DNA from: Caldilineaceae bacterium
Lineage (GTDB): Bacteria > Chloroflexota > Anaerolineae > Caldilineales > Caldilineaceae
NCBI GenBank assembly: GCA_019637645.1
Contig: JAHBVH010000012.1
Coordinates: forward strand, 66,398 to 130,397
Length of the DNA: 64,000 nt
Reading direction: 5' to 3'
Shown: positions 15,332-24,323 of the stretch, one piece after another
How positions within the stretch are numbered: position 1 is the first letter of the stretch
How the letters are laid out: each line of letters starts with the position of its first letter
Notes under the pieces: model-generated
The model's database searches: none
Told to the model about the DNA's origin: nothing
What the model saw: the letters and a program-made list of their open reading frames with translations, nothing else
Made by a program: the position numbers and the translations under genes

Positions 15332-16318
15332 ATGCAAAACGAATCCATGAAGGTCCTTCAGATCATGGCCCCGGGCGAAGTTGTCTGGCGCGACGCGCCG
15401 ATCCCCACACCAGGCGCAGGCGAGGCGTTGGTCAAAGTGGCGGCGATTACCACCTGCCCCCATTGGGACCTCCACCTCATGTCGGGCGAACCCATGTTCC
15501 CGGGCGTTCCTTTGCCCTATCCTTACACGCCAGGGCAGCCCGGCCACGAGATGACGGGCGAGGTTGTCGCTATTGGGCCGGGAGTCACCGAACTGGCCGT
15601 TGGCGACCGCGTGGCCGCGTGGCGGGATGCCGGTGCACGCCGCCAGGGTTGCTATGCCCAATACGTTCCTTTCCAGGTGGAGAACTTGATCCAGGTGCCT
15701 GCCGCGGTACCTGCCGAGGCCGTTGCTTCACTGGAATTAGCCATGTGTGTCCAGGTCTCCTTTAACCAACTCCAAGCACTGGATGCAATCCAAGGCAAGC
15801 GCGTGGGCATAAGTGGCTTGGGGCCAGCAGGACTGGTGGCGATCCAGATGGCACGTGCCTATGGGGCGGCTCAGGTCATCGCCATTGATGTGGTGGCCGA
15901 GCGGCGTGCGCTGGCCCTAACGTTAGGGGCTGACCAGGCACTGGCCCCCGATGATGCCATCTTTGCCACTGCCGCGGGCACCTTTGCCTTGGACGCGGCA
16001 ATCGACTGCACTGGCCTCAAGGTGTCGATTGAGTTTCTCATGCGCCATACCAAGACGGTGGTTGCCATCTTTGGCGTGCTGCGCGAAAGCGTTGAATTTG
16101 GCTGGGATCACTGGCGGCGCGGCTTTAAGCTGCTGGGCTATGAGCCCCACAACCGCCAAGCCGCGGCCCAAGCGCTCGATCTGATCGTACAGGGCAAACT
16201 CCAATTGGCCCCGCTTGCCACCCATGCCTTGCCCCTCACCCGCTACGCCGAAGGGGTGGCGTTACTACGCAGCAAGCAGGCGATCAAAGTGCGCTTTCTG
16301 CCCTGGAGCGAAGCCTAG
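15332..16318 (+). CDS. Zinc-binding medium-chain dehydrogenase
   Basis: 328 residues from ATG 15332 (MQNESMKVLQIM), chosen because GGAAAAGAAG precedes it. Upstream in-frame codons run through an intergenic palindromic repeat and are unlikely to be coding. Alternative start ATG 15347. GroES-like part with GHEMTGEVVAIGPGVTELAV (catalytic-domain H-E), VGDRVAAWRDAG, then Rossmann motif ISGLGPAGLVAIQMARAYGA and the acidic VIAIDVVAERRALA, pointing to NAD. Substrate unknown; it is the second dehydrogenase in this block after PhyH and belongs functionally with the sugar importers that follow. Confidence 0.88.
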   Translation: MQNESMKVLQIMAPGEVVWRDAPIPTPGAGEALVKVAAITTCPHWDLHLMSGEPMFPGVPLPYPYTPGQPGHEMTGEVVAIGPGVTELAVGDRVAAWRDAGARRQGCYAQYVPFQVENLIQVPAAVPAEAVASLELAMCVQVSFNQLQALDAIQGKRVGISGLGPAGLVAIQMARAYGAAQVIAIDVVAERRALALTLGADQALAPDDAIFATAAGTFALDAAIDCTGLKVSIEFLMRHTKTVVAIFGVLRESVEFGWDHWRRGFKLLGYEPHNRQAAAQALDLIVQGKLQLAPLATHALPLTRYAEGVALLRSKQAIKVRFLPWSEA

Positions 16319-16356
16319 GCCATCAATTAACCTACGCAAGACACTTACTTATGTTG

Positions 16357-16437
16357 GTTGGCTCTGTGGTTCCCACAACCGCCAACCAAAGAGACTTACT
16401 TATGCTAGTGGGCTCTGTGGTCCCCACAACCGCCAAC
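16357..16437. repeat. Tandem pair of palindromic repeats (copies 2 and 3)
   Basis: Two copies of the GTTGGCTCTGTGG...CCACAACCGCCAAC palindrome at 16357-16386 and 16408-16437, each preceded by ACTTACTTATG, i.e. a duplicated unit of about 51 bp. Confidence 0.7.
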
Positions 16438-16504
16438 GCTAGCCGCAGTTGGTCAGCTCTTCAAAGCCTGACCGGTTTAGGCGATACCCGACCTGTTCAG
16501 TAGT

Positions 16505-16533
16505 TTGACGCTTTCCGCAAAGCGCCCTATAAT
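16505..16533 (+). promoter_or_regulatory. Promoter of the first sugar-importer operon with an operator-like palindrome
   Basis: TTGACG (16505-16510), exactly 17 bp, TATAAT (16528-16533). The spacer contains CGCTTT-CCGC-AAAGCG (about 16509-16524), a palindrome in a typical repressor position. The leader to the binding-protein start (16850) is about 310 bases and holds no ORF with support. Confidence 0.65.
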
Positions 16534-16849
16534 AGCAGCAAGCAAGCGAACCATCTTAACCACATATTCAACAATTTTGTCCAGCCAGAAAAGTGCTATT
16601 GCACACCTGTTGGCATTGATTCCCCTCAGCCATGCCCTGATGTCTAGGCTCTGCTTTGGCACAACCGCTGGCACCCGAACTGCTCCGCAAGTTCCTTGTG
16701 CATGAGCAGTTCATTCGTCCCTTACACCATACCGTACTAACGACCACGATCAGCAAACCGTCCGCTTTTTTGGAAGAGTCCCCCAGCATTTCCCGCGTGT
16801 GTGGTTCCCTGTCTCAAAACAAGCGGCCAAAACCATTGGAGGAAAACCG

Positions 16850-18319
16850 ATGTTCCAAGAAAATTTAAGTCGCCGTAATTTTCTACGTTCTGTGAGTGTG
16901 GCGGCGAGCGTCTCCCTCTTGGCCGCGTGTGCGCCAGCCGCCGCGCCAACTGGTGGCGACGCTGGTGCGCCAAGCCGCGATGCCAAATTCACCATTCTTC
17001 ATTGGGCGCAAGGGGCAGAGCCCAGTGATCCCAATCAAGAGTTGGCCGAAGGCGAAAAACCCCGCTTGGCCTACCAAACCGTCGCCGATCAATATATGGA
17101 CGAGCATCCTGATATCGCGATTGAGTGGTATCGCTTCCCCACCGGTGGCAATCTGGACGAATGGCTCCTGGCGCGCATGACAGCCCAAGACGCGCCCGAT
17201 ATTTATTGGGCCAACACCGAAAATCTCTGGCCCCATGTCAACAAAAACTGGGCGATGGTTTTCGACGACTACATGGATCTGCCCAATCCCTATGTCTCTG
17301 GGAATGAAGCGTGGAAAGAGCAATTTGAAGAAGTGGCGATTATTTCCCAGACTGGCCCCGATGGCAAGCTGTATGGCGTCAATATGGATGGTGCGGGTGT
17401 GCTCACGGTCTACAACAAAGAGGCCTTTGCCCAAGCAGGCATTACGACCGAGCCCAAGACCTGGACGGAGTTTAAGGATGCGTGGCAGAAATTGCTCGAC
17501 GCCGGTTTCATCCCCTACGGCTCGGATTTCTCCACCGAAACCTGCTGCTTCCCCCACTGGTTCGAGGCCCATATCTACAACCAATTGCTCTGGGACGATA
17601 TCTATAACTTTGATGACGATGGGAACAAGGTGCTGACGGCGCGCGAACTCGCGACCCATGCCCAACTGGGTAATTTCCCCGATTGGGAAGCCTATTTGCA
17701 AATGGCCCACATGCTCAAGGAAATGGTCCCCTACTTCCCCATTGGCTATGAAGGGACCGTTGATTATCGCCAGCTCTTCCGCCAAGGCCGTGTGGCGATG
17801 TATATGGAAGGGAACTGGGCGATCAGTGATTTCACCAATTCGCCGCCCCCCTTCGAGATCGGCTGGCTAGCCTTCCCGGTCATTACGCCCGATATTTGGC
17901 CCGCGGCCCAAAGCAAAGTCGTGCGTATCCAGGGTGCCTGGGGCGCAATGCAATATCACGTCCCTGGCTACTTGGCCGAAACCGCCAGCGACAAAATTCC
18001 CCACGTCATGGATTGGCTGATGTTCTCCAGCAAGCCCGAGAATGTCACCGCGATCTGCGCCGAAACAAGCTTGGTGCCGCTCACCAAGGGCGCGAGCGCA
18101 CGGCCGGAATTGGCCCCCTTTAGCCAGCCCTATGATCGTGCCGTGCCCTACCAAAGTTGGGCCACCCTCAGTTCCAGTGCCATGACCGCCGAATATAGCA
18201 ACTGGCAAGCCTATCTCCCCAGCAGCATGTCCGATAGTGAATTCTTGGCGATGGCCCAGAAGGCATGGGATGCCGAAGTTGCCAAGATTTTGGAATCAAA
18301 CCCCGATTGGAAGATCTGA
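16850..18319 (+). CDS. Extracellular solute-binding protein of a carbohydrate ABC importer (lipoprotein)
   Basis: 489 residues from ATG 16850, preceded by GGAGGAAAACCG; the longer frame upstream has no such site. N-terminus LSRRNFLRSVSVAASVSLLAAC combines a twin-arginine signal with a lipobox (LLAAC), so it is probably Tat-exported and lipid-anchored. The mature part is a family 1 (SBP_bac_1) binding protein: NLWPHVNKNWAMVFDDYMDL, NPEA-like YNKEAFAQAGITTEPKTWTE, and GRVAMYMEGNWAISDF. It binds sugars or sugar-like compounds and feeds the two permeases just downstream. Confidence 0.93.
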   Translation: MFQENLSRRNFLRSVSVAASVSLLAACAPAAAPTGGDAGAPSRDAKFTILHWAQGAEPSDPNQELAEGEKPRLAYQTVADQYMDEHPDIAIEWYRFPTGGNLDEWLLARMTAQDAPDIYWANTENLWPHVNKNWAMVFDDYMDLPNPYVSGNEAWKEQFEEVAIISQTGPDGKLYGVNMDGAGVLTVYNKEAFAQAGITTEPKTWTEFKDAWQKLLDAGFIPYGSDFSTETCCFPHWFEAHIYNQLLWDDIYNFDDDGNKVLTARELATHAQLGNFPDWEAYLQMAHMLKEMVPYFPIGYEGTVDYRQLFRQGRVAMYMEGNWAISDFTNSPPPFEIGWLAFPVITPDIWPAAQSKVVRIQGAWGAMQYHVPGYLAETASDKIPHVMDWLMFSSKPENVTAICAETSLVPLTKGASARPELAPFSQPYDRAVPYQSWATLSSSAMTAEYSNWQAYLPSSMSDSEFLAMAQKAWDAEVAKILESNPDWKI

Positions 18320-18338
18320 TCTAGGCAACAGGCGATAG

Positions 18339-18380
18339 ACACGGTTGATTTTGCACGCGAGCCAGCAAAATCAACCGTGT
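18339..18380 (+). terminator. Intercistronic stem-loop between binding protein and permease
   Basis: ACACGGTTGATTTTGC (18339-18354) pairs perfectly with 18365-18380 (16 bp, 10-base loop); no T-run follows. Such hairpins after binding-protein genes protect the upstream mRNA and lower permease expression. Confidence 0.7.
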
Positions 18381-18402
18381 ACCATCAGTTAGGAATTTGC
18401 TC

Positions 18403-19338
18403 ATGGCTGTTCAACCCAAATCCAGGCAGCGCGCCCCCTTGACACAGACGCTCAAGCGGGTACGCAAATACTGGTTCTGTTATGTGATGTTGTTAGGTAC
18501 CTTTACGCTCCTCATCACCTTTTCGTACTACCCCGCCATCTCGGCGATCTATCATAGCTTCACGATCTGGGATGGCTTCCGTCCCGAGCAATGGGTCGGT
18601 TTGCAAAACTACCGCGAGATCTTTGCTTCAGAAATTATCTTTCGCAAAGGCTTCGCCAACATGATGCTCCTGACCATGTGGCAGGTGGTACGCTCCTCAA
18701 TTTTTCCGCTGCTAGGGGCGGCCTTGCTCTATCGCATGCGCAATGAGAAACTGGCCTACTTTTACCGCTTGGTCTTTGTCTTGCCACTGGTGGTGCCAGG
18801 CGTCGTGGCGATTTTGGTGTGGCGGCAGCTCTATGAACCAAACTTTGGGCTCTTTAACGCCATTTTGCAAGGCCTGGGACTCCCGCCTTCGGCTTGGCTC
18901 AATTCGCCGCGTACGGCGATTCCTTCTTTGATGTTTATGGGCTTTCCCTGGATCGATGGCGTGGGTCTCTTGATCTATCTGGCTGGCCTGTTGGCGATTC
19001 CTGGTGAAATTATCGAAGCGGCCAAGATTGATGGTGCGTCCAGTCTGCGCCGCTTTTTCCGGATGGAATTACCCCTCATCATCCCGCAAATTCGGCTGAT
19101 CGTGATTCTGAATGTGATTGGAGCGCTGCAAAACTTTGGCTGGCAGCTGTTGGTCACCCGTGGCGGCCCGAACAATGCCACCACCGTGCCCGCGTGGGAA
19201 ATGTATCAGTCGGCGATGACCGATGGGCGCTTTGGCGTGGCTAGTGCCATCGGGGTGGTTCTCTTTTTGATGATCTTTATCCTGACCTTGATCAATCAAG
19301 CCTACATTCGTTCCAATGTCGAATATCAAACGGACTGA
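18403..19338 (+). CDS. Carbohydrate ABC transporter permease (MalF/UgpA type)
   Basis: 311 residues from ATG 18403 (AGGAA eight bases before). Six membrane segments are visible, beginning WFCYVMLLGTFTLLITFSYY. The EAA loop that docks the ATPase reads EIIEAAKIDGASSLRRFFRMELPLI; GGPNNATTVPAWEMYQSAM is typical of the MalF/UgpA subfamily. Second gene of the operon, partner of 19473-20393. Confidence 0.93.
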   Translation: MAVQPKSRQRAPLTQTLKRVRKYWFCYVMLLGTFTLLITFSYYPAISAIYHSFTIWDGFRPEQWVGLQNYREIFASEIIFRKGFANMMLLTMWQVVRSSIFPLLGAALLYRMRNEKLAYFYRLVFVLPLVVPGVVAILVWRQLYEPNFGLFNAILQGLGLPPSAWLNSPRTAIPSLMFMGFPWIDGVGLLIYLAGLLAIPGEIIEAAKIDGASSLRRFFRMELPLIIPQIRLIVILNVIGALQNFGWQLLVTRGGPNNATTVPAWEMYQSAMTDGRFGVASAIGVVLFLMIFILTLINQAYIRSNVEYQTD

Positions 19339-19472
19339 TGTGAAAATAGGACGCGGATAAACGCAGAGGGACGCGGGGTCGAAAAAAATCAGCGTCGCTT
19401 GCCCAAAGCCGTCTAAACCGTTTCATCGTTATCGGTGCCGTAGAGATGGTGCTTGATGTGGAGATTTTGTTG

Positions 19473-20393
19473 ATGCAATCGAAAAGTGCTTTATCCAAAG
19501 AAACCCTCACAACGCCCGGAACTGCCGGTGGCAGTGTGCGTGTTATCCCCCGCTCAGCCAAGACACGACGAACCTTCCGCTGGCGTGGAGATTGGTCCAT
19601 TGCGCTGGTCTTGTTTGTGTTGGGCTTCTTGACCTTTGTGCCGCTGCTCATGTTGTTGGAGTTATCGCTCAAAAGCCAACAGCAGATGGCCGATGCCATG
19701 TGGCTGCCCGCTTGGCCGCTCTACTTTAAAAATTATCTCAAGGCATGGGGCGTCATGCAGCCCTATATGGTCAACAGCCTCAATTTCTCGTTGGGGGCGG
19801 TGATCATCAGCATTATCTGCAGCACCTTGTCGGCCTATGTGCTGGCACGCTATGATTTCCCTGGCCGCGAGTTTTTCTACATAGCCATTCTGGCCCTGTT
19901 GATGATCCCAGGCGTCTTGACGCTGATCACCTCGTTTGTGGTGACAGTCAGCCTCAACCTCAACAACACCTATTGGGGGGTTTGGCTACCGCTAGCCGCT
20001 GGTGCGCAGGCCTTTCAGATCATTGTCTTGCGCACCTTTTTTGCCTCTCTCCCCGGCGAACTCTTTGAAGCAGGGCGGATTGATGGTGCCAGTGAATTGA
20101 CCATGCTGATGCGGATTGCCTTGCCTTTGGCCAAGCCGATTCTTTCGACCTTGGTCGTGCTCCAGATCTTAAATGTTTGGAATGAATTTATCTGGCCGAT
20201 CATGGTCCTCTCGGACCCGGCGCGCTACCCGGCCATTCTGGGCATTCTCCGCTTGGGCCAGTTGGTCACTCAGCGCGATCCAGGGGCGATGTATGCAGGC
20301 TATGTGATTTCGGGCATTCCGCTCCTCTTGCTGTTCGCCTTTACCAGCCGCAGCTTTATCCGTGGTCTCACGTCGGGTGCCATTAAGATGTAA
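19473..20393 (+). CDS. Carbohydrate ABC transporter permease (MalG/UgpE type)
   Basis: 306 residues. ATG 19473 is chosen because GGAG lies nine bases upstream; the in-frame ATG at 19446 has none. Membrane segments from IALVLFVLGFLTFVPLLMLL. The EAA loop is GELFEAGRIDGASELTMLMR, followed by IALPLAKPILSTLVVLQILNVWNEF, typical of MalG. No ATP-binding subunit follows; like many such importers it presumably uses a shared MsmK/UgpC-type ATPase encoded elsewhere. Confidence 0.92.
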   Translation: MQSKSALSKETLTTPGTAGGSVRVIPRSAKTRRTFRWRGDWSIALVLFVLGFLTFVPLLMLLELSLKSQQQMADAMWLPAWPLYFKNYLKAWGVMQPYMVNSLNFSLGAVIISIICSTLSAYVLARYDFPGREFFYIAILALLMIPGVLTLITSFVVTVSLNLNNTYWGVWLPLAAGAQAFQIIVLRTFFASLPGELFEAGRIDGASELTMLMRIALPLAKPILSTLVVLQILNVWNEFIWPIMVLSDPARYPAILGILRLGQLVTQRDPGAMYAGYVISGIPLLLLFAFTSRSFIRGLTSGAIKM

Positions 20394-20943
20394 TGGTTAC
20401 GCGCGATAGGCTCCTATCGTTTTGTGGGACGTGCTACACAGCCATCACGTGCCACAAAACAGAGCGCCAGCTTCGCGAGCTGCAGCGTTATGCCACTTAA
20501 TTTGACAGAAACTAGCTTTCTCTTATAATTACGCTAGCTTTTACAGCAAACGCTTTGCGCACCCATACTTGTCCAGAAATGATTTGCTACCCCATCCTTT
20601 TCTCAAGGATGAAATTATTTTTTGGCTCGCACGCAAGTACGGGAATGTGTCGGTTTGGTAGTTAGCAGCACGCCCACGCCCTGTGTACCCGTTCACTTGT
20701 TGTTCATAATCGCCCGGCGATGGCTCCCATAACACCGACGGCTGATCCGTTACACTAGGGTATATGCTTGCTCCAGCACTGACCAGCTTTTCTACCTGAT
20801 CGCCGGTTCCGTTTGAAGTTCATCTTAGTTTAACCAACTCAGCTTGCGTTTCGCCAAAGCTGGCTGTTCCCTCTTTGCCGAGTGGGTTCTGTCCCACCCT
20901 TGGCGAAACGCGACCACAACCCTCAATCAAGGAGAAACCAGGC
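20394..20943. other. Intergenic region with promoter of the second importer
   Basis: Contains the promoter 20502-20529 and a palindrome GCAAA-CGC-TTTGC (about 20547-20559) just downstream of it; a short GC-rich hairpin lies near 20462-20490. A 64-codon frame on the minus strand (20541-20735) has no ribosome site and unusual composition, and is not considered a gene. Confidence 0.5.
20502..20529 (+). promoter_or_regulatory. Promoter of the second importer operon
   Basis: TTGACA (20502-20507), 16-bp spacer, TATAAT (20524-20529): both hexamers perfect. The palindrome GCAAACGCTTTGC starts about 18 bases after the -10 and could be a LacI-type operator. The leader is about 410 bases long. Confidence 0.7.
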
Positions 20944-22308
20944 ATGACGAAAAACAAGGTAAGTCGCCGTAGTTTTCTGCGCCTGAGCGCCATGACGGCG
21001 GCTGGCGCGGCATTGGTGGCCTGTGCGCCCGCCGTGCAGCAAAGCGGTGGCGGTGGGAGTGCACCAGCCCAGGACAAAACACTCTCATTCTGGATGTGGA
21101 ACACCTTTGCCCCGGCTGCCGATGAGCTGATGCAAGAAAAGCTCAACGAATGGGCTGGCGCCAATGGCGTTACGCTTGAAATTTCGCGCGATTCCGATGC
21201 CAATCAACAAACGAAGATCCTCCCGGCCATTGAAGGCGGCACTTTGCCCGACGCCCTCTTTGTGGATTCGGGGAATGCCTTGCGCCTAATCGATGCGCAG
21301 GCCCTCGACCCGGTGACCGATCTCTTCCCCGAGATTGGCGATGCCCACGGCGGCTGGCAGCCCCGTTTGGCCGAATATGTCACGCGCGATGGTGCGATCC
21401 ACTTCTTGCCCTATTCCATTGACACGCCCATGGTCCAATTCCGCCAAGATCTGATTGAAGAAGCCGGGCTAACCGTTCCCGAAGGCCAATGGACGTGGGA
21501 CCAAACCCGCGATCTGGCCCTGCAAACCTCCCAATATACCGCAGACCAGGGCAGCAAGCTCTTTGGCTGGGGCTTTGGCGTGGTGAAGCTGCAACATGAC
21601 GGCTGGTGTGATGATCTCTTCCGCAACTTTGGGGCGGATATCTGGGATGAAGCTGGCGAGAAGATCATTCTGGCCGACCAAAAAGCTGCCGAAGCGACTG
21701 CAGCGCTCAACTTCATCAAGGAAGCGTGGGATATGGGGCTCTTCCCCCCCGATGCCCCGGCCTATGACTATGCCGCCAACAACAAAGCCTATTTGGAAAA
21801 GCAGGCCATCTTGGTCATCAATGCAGCTTCCATTTATGTTTCGGCCCAGACCAGTGACCCCGAGTTGGCCGAAGCAACTGGTCTTTCGCCCAAGCCCAGC
21901 GCCCTCCGCGACACCACCAACTGCGGTCTGCGCTATACGACAGTCATGACCAAAGATTCTGGCAACAAGGAGCTGACCGCGGATCTGCTCCGCGCGCTCT
22001 ACAGCAGCGAGATCTACGCGCCTTGGTTAGAAGCGGGCTTTGTGGCAAATGTCCTCAAAGAATACGATGCCCTGCCCATGTGGACGGGCAAGCGCGCCGC
22101 CTTTAACTTGGCCGCCCAAATCGGCACCTATGGTGGCTATCCTGCCCCCTATGATAACGCCGCAATGGCCGAGTTGGGGAGCGCCGATCCGCCCATTGGC
22201 TCGATGGTCGTGCGCGTCTTGATCGATGGCTGGACACCCGAAGATGCCATTGCCGAAGCCGACCAGTTCGCCAAGCGGGTCTTTGAAAAGTACTATCCCC
22301 AAAGCTAG
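20944..22308 (+). CDS. Extracellular solute-binding protein of a second carbohydrate ABC importer (lipoprotein)
   Basis: 454 residues from ATG 20944 (AAGGAGAAACC upstream). Signal VSRRSFLRLSAMTAAGAALV then ACAP: twin arginine plus lipobox. Family 1 binding-protein features: FVDSGNALRLIDAQALDPVT, MVQFRQDLIEEAGLTVPEG, TNCGLRYTTVMTKDSGNKEL. It is only distantly similar to the first binding protein (16850), so the two systems probably carry different substrates. Confidence 0.92.
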   Translation: MTKNKVSRRSFLRLSAMTAAGAALVACAPAVQQSGGGGSAPAQDKTLSFWMWNTFAPAADELMQEKLNEWAGANGVTLEISRDSDANQQTKILPAIEGGTLPDALFVDSGNALRLIDAQALDPVTDLFPEIGDAHGGWQPRLAEYVTRDGAIHFLPYSIDTPMVQFRQDLIEEAGLTVPEGQWTWDQTRDLALQTSQYTADQGSKLFGWGFGVVKLQHDGWCDDLFRNFGADIWDEAGEKIILADQKAAEATAALNFIKEAWDMGLFPPDAPAYDYAANNKAYLEKQAILVINAASIYVSAQTSDPELAEATGLSPKPSALRDTTNCGLRYTTVMTKDSGNKELTADLLRALYSSEIYAPWLEAGFVANVLKEYDALPMWTGKRAAFNLAAQIGTYGGYPAPYDNAAMAELGSADPPIGSMVVRVLIDGWTPEDAIAEADQFAKRVFEKYYPQS

Positions 22309-22382
22309 TTGTAGGGCTAGTAAGATGGCAGTTGTGCAAAGCACAGCGCCATCCGCGCGATAGGCACTTACGCAGTCCTAGC

Positions 22383-22457
22383 CCTGGCCGGTTTTGCGTT
22401 GGCGCTTGTGGAAACCACAGCGCCAACGGGATCTAAGGCTTTTGAAAACCGGCCAGG
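22383..22457. repeat. Nested palindromes before the permease gene
   Basis: Outer arms CCTGGCCGGTTTT (22383-22395) and AAAACCGGCCAGG (22444-22456) enclose GTTGGCGCTTGTGG...CCACAGCGCCAAC (22398-22427), copy 4 of the palindromic family. Two repeat families are thus combined between binding protein and permease, the same place as the stem-loop in the first importer. Confidence 0.7.
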
Positions 22458-22483
22458 GCTCTTGGGCGAAATACGAGGAACTC

Positions 22484-23425
22484 ATGAGCCAAGAAACGTT
22501 ATCACAGCCCCTGACGACCCGTTCAACAAAGCCTTCCAAGCCGCGTTCGCTCTTTGCCGGGGATGTGCGTTTGGGCTGGTTGCTAGTCACGCCCGCCTTG
22601 TTGGTCGTGTTGGGCATGGTCGGCTATCCCTTTATCGAAGCCATTCGCATTAGCTTTACCGACCGCATGGTGGGGCGCGGCCCTGGGCGTTGGGTGGGGC
22701 TTGCCAACTATGAATATATTTTGGGGTGGCCCGATTTTACCAACATGGTCATCCGCACGGTGCTCATCACCATTGCCGCGGTTGCCCTCAAAACCCTCGT
22801 CGGGTTGATCCTAGCAACCGCGCTCAATCAGAACTTCCGCGGCCGCGACATCTTGCGCGGCGTCTTTATGTTGCCGTGGATTCTGCCGACCTATATTATT
22901 GTGCTGGTTTGGCGCTGGATCTTGGATGGGCAGACGGGTCTTTTGAATCAAATTCTCATGAGTTGGGGTTTGATCAGTGAGAATATCCCCTTTTTGGCGC
23001 AACGGGGCTCGGCGATTGCCCTGCTGATCTTTGTCATGGTGTGGAAAGGCTATCCCTTTTATGCCCTGACTTTTCTCGCCGGGATGCAGACCGTCTCTGC
23101 CGAGCTTTATGACGCGGCCAAGGTCGATGGCGCCGGGCGGTTAGGGCGCTTTCTCTATGTCACCTTGCCGGGGCTGCGCCAAGTGATGGGGGTGGTGATC
23201 CTGCTCTCGACCATTTGGACGATGAATAGCTTGGAAATTCCGATGCTGCTCACTGGTGGCGGGCCCAGCAATGCCACCGAGGTCTTTCCGTTGTTAACCT
23301 ATCACCTTGCCATGCAGAACTTCCGGCTGGGCGAAGGTGCGGCGCTCCCGATTATGATGCTGCCGATTATTGCCCTCCTCGTTTTAGGTGTGGCCAGCTA
23401 TATGGATAAGGAGGCCACCCAATGA
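22484..23425 (+). CDS. Carbohydrate ABC transporter permease (MalF/UgpA type)
   Basis: 313 residues from ATG 22484 (CGAGGAACTC upstream; codons before it run through the nested palindromes). Membrane segments from LGWLLVTPALLVVLGMVGYP. The EAA loop reads ELYDAAKVDGAGRLGRFLYV; LLTGGGPSNATEVFPLLTYH follows. Its stop overlaps the next start (ATGA), so translation is coupled. Confidence 0.93.
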   Translation: MSQETLSQPLTTRSTKPSKPRSLFAGDVRLGWLLVTPALLVVLGMVGYPFIEAIRISFTDRMVGRGPGRWVGLANYEYILGWPDFTNMVIRTVLITIAAVALKTLVGLILATALNQNFRGRDILRGVFMLPWILPTYIIVLVWRWILDGQTGLLNQILMSWGLISENIPFLAQRGSAIALLIFVMVWKGYPFYALTFLAGMQTVSAELYDAAKVDGAGRLGRFLYVTLPGLRQVMGVVILLSTIWTMNSLEIPMLLTGGGPSNATEVFPLLTYHLAMQNFRLGEGAALPIMMLPIIALLVLGVASYMDKEATQ

Positions 23426-24267
23426 CCGATCTCTTTGATCGCGTTCCAGAGTCGATCTTTCGCGTGATCTCGTTTGTGATCATCGCCGTTCTCTTTACGA
23501 TGATCCTCTTCCCCCTCTATTTTATGGTCACGACCTCGTTCAAATTCGAGCGCGAGATCTATTCCGAGCTTACTTGGATTCCGCGTGAGCCAACTTTGAT
23601 CAACTTCCGCGACGTGATCGTCAACTTTCGCATCCCCCTCTATCTGCGCAACACCTTGATCGTGGCGCTCTCGACAACGACGGTAGTGGTGATCATCTCG
23701 GTCTTGGCGGCCTATGCGCTCACCCGTCTGCGCTTTCCGGGGCGGGCGCTCATGGCGCGTGGCGTGCTCTTTGTCTATCTGATCCCAGGCTCGTTGATGT
23801 TGATCCCCATGTATTTGATCATTATCAAGATGGGGCTCAAGGACACCTTCCCTGGCTTGATCATCGCCAACATGAGCTTTAGTGTGCCTTTTTGTACCTG
23901 GTTGATGATGGGTTATCTGCGCAGCATTTCCAGCGAGATCGAAGAAGCCTCGCTCATTGATGGTTGTACGCGGGTGCAATCGCTATGGCACATTGTGATC
24001 CCCCTCTCGGTTCCGGCGATTGTAACGGCCTCGATCTTTATCTTTAACAATGTGTGGAATGAGTTTATTTTTGCGTTGATCATTGCCCAAGATGATCAAC
24101 GCCGGATGATCTCGGTGGGGTTAAGCAACTTCTACCGTTCGGACTACTACATGGTCGGCCCGATGATGGCTGGTTCTTTGATCGCGATGACCCCCGTCGT
24201 CCTTCTCTACATTTTGGCACAACGGTATGTCGTTTCCGGGTTAGCCGCTGGTGCTGTAAAGGGCTAA
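23422..24267 (+). CDS. Carbohydrate ABC transporter permease (MalG/UgpE type)
   Basis: 281 residues, ATG overlaps the stop of the previous permease by 4 bases. Ribosome site AAGGAGG at 23408-23414. Membrane segment VISFVIIAVLFTMILFPLYF; EAA loop EIEEASLIDGCTRVQSLWHI; PAIVTASIFIFNNVWNEFIF. No ATPase gene nearby. Confidence 0.93.
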   Translation: MTDLFDRVPESIFRVISFVIIAVLFTMILFPLYFMVTTSFKFEREIYSELTWIPREPTLINFRDVIVNFRIPLYLRNTLIVALSTTTVVVIISVLAAYALTRLRFPGRALMARGVLFVYLIPGSLMLIPMYLIIIKMGLKDTFPGLIIANMSFSVPFCTWLMMGYLRSISSEIEEASLIDGCTRVQSLWHIVIPLSVPAIVTASIFIFNNVWNEFIFALIIAQDDQRRMISVGLSNFYRSDYYMVGPMMAGSLIAMTPVVLLYILAQRYVVSGLAAGAVKG

Positions 24268-24293
24268 GCAACGGTCTGAAAAGTCTTCTTTGG

Positions 24294-24323
24294 ACCTGAC
24301 AGGTTTTTGAAAACCTGTCAGGT
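24294..24323. terminator. ACCTGACAGGTTTT-type hairpin after the importer operon
   Basis: ACCTGACAGGTTTT/AAAACCTGTCAGGT forms a near-perfect palindrome. The same family appears at 26483-26516 and 53288-53318 and, degenerate, at 15205-15230 and 22383-22456. Both a repeat element and, by position, a likely terminator. Confidence 0.65.

Noticed and set aside
20541..20735. 64-codon ORF on the minus strand in the importer leader
   Set aside because: No ribosome site, inside the long leader of the second importer, no recognised domain.
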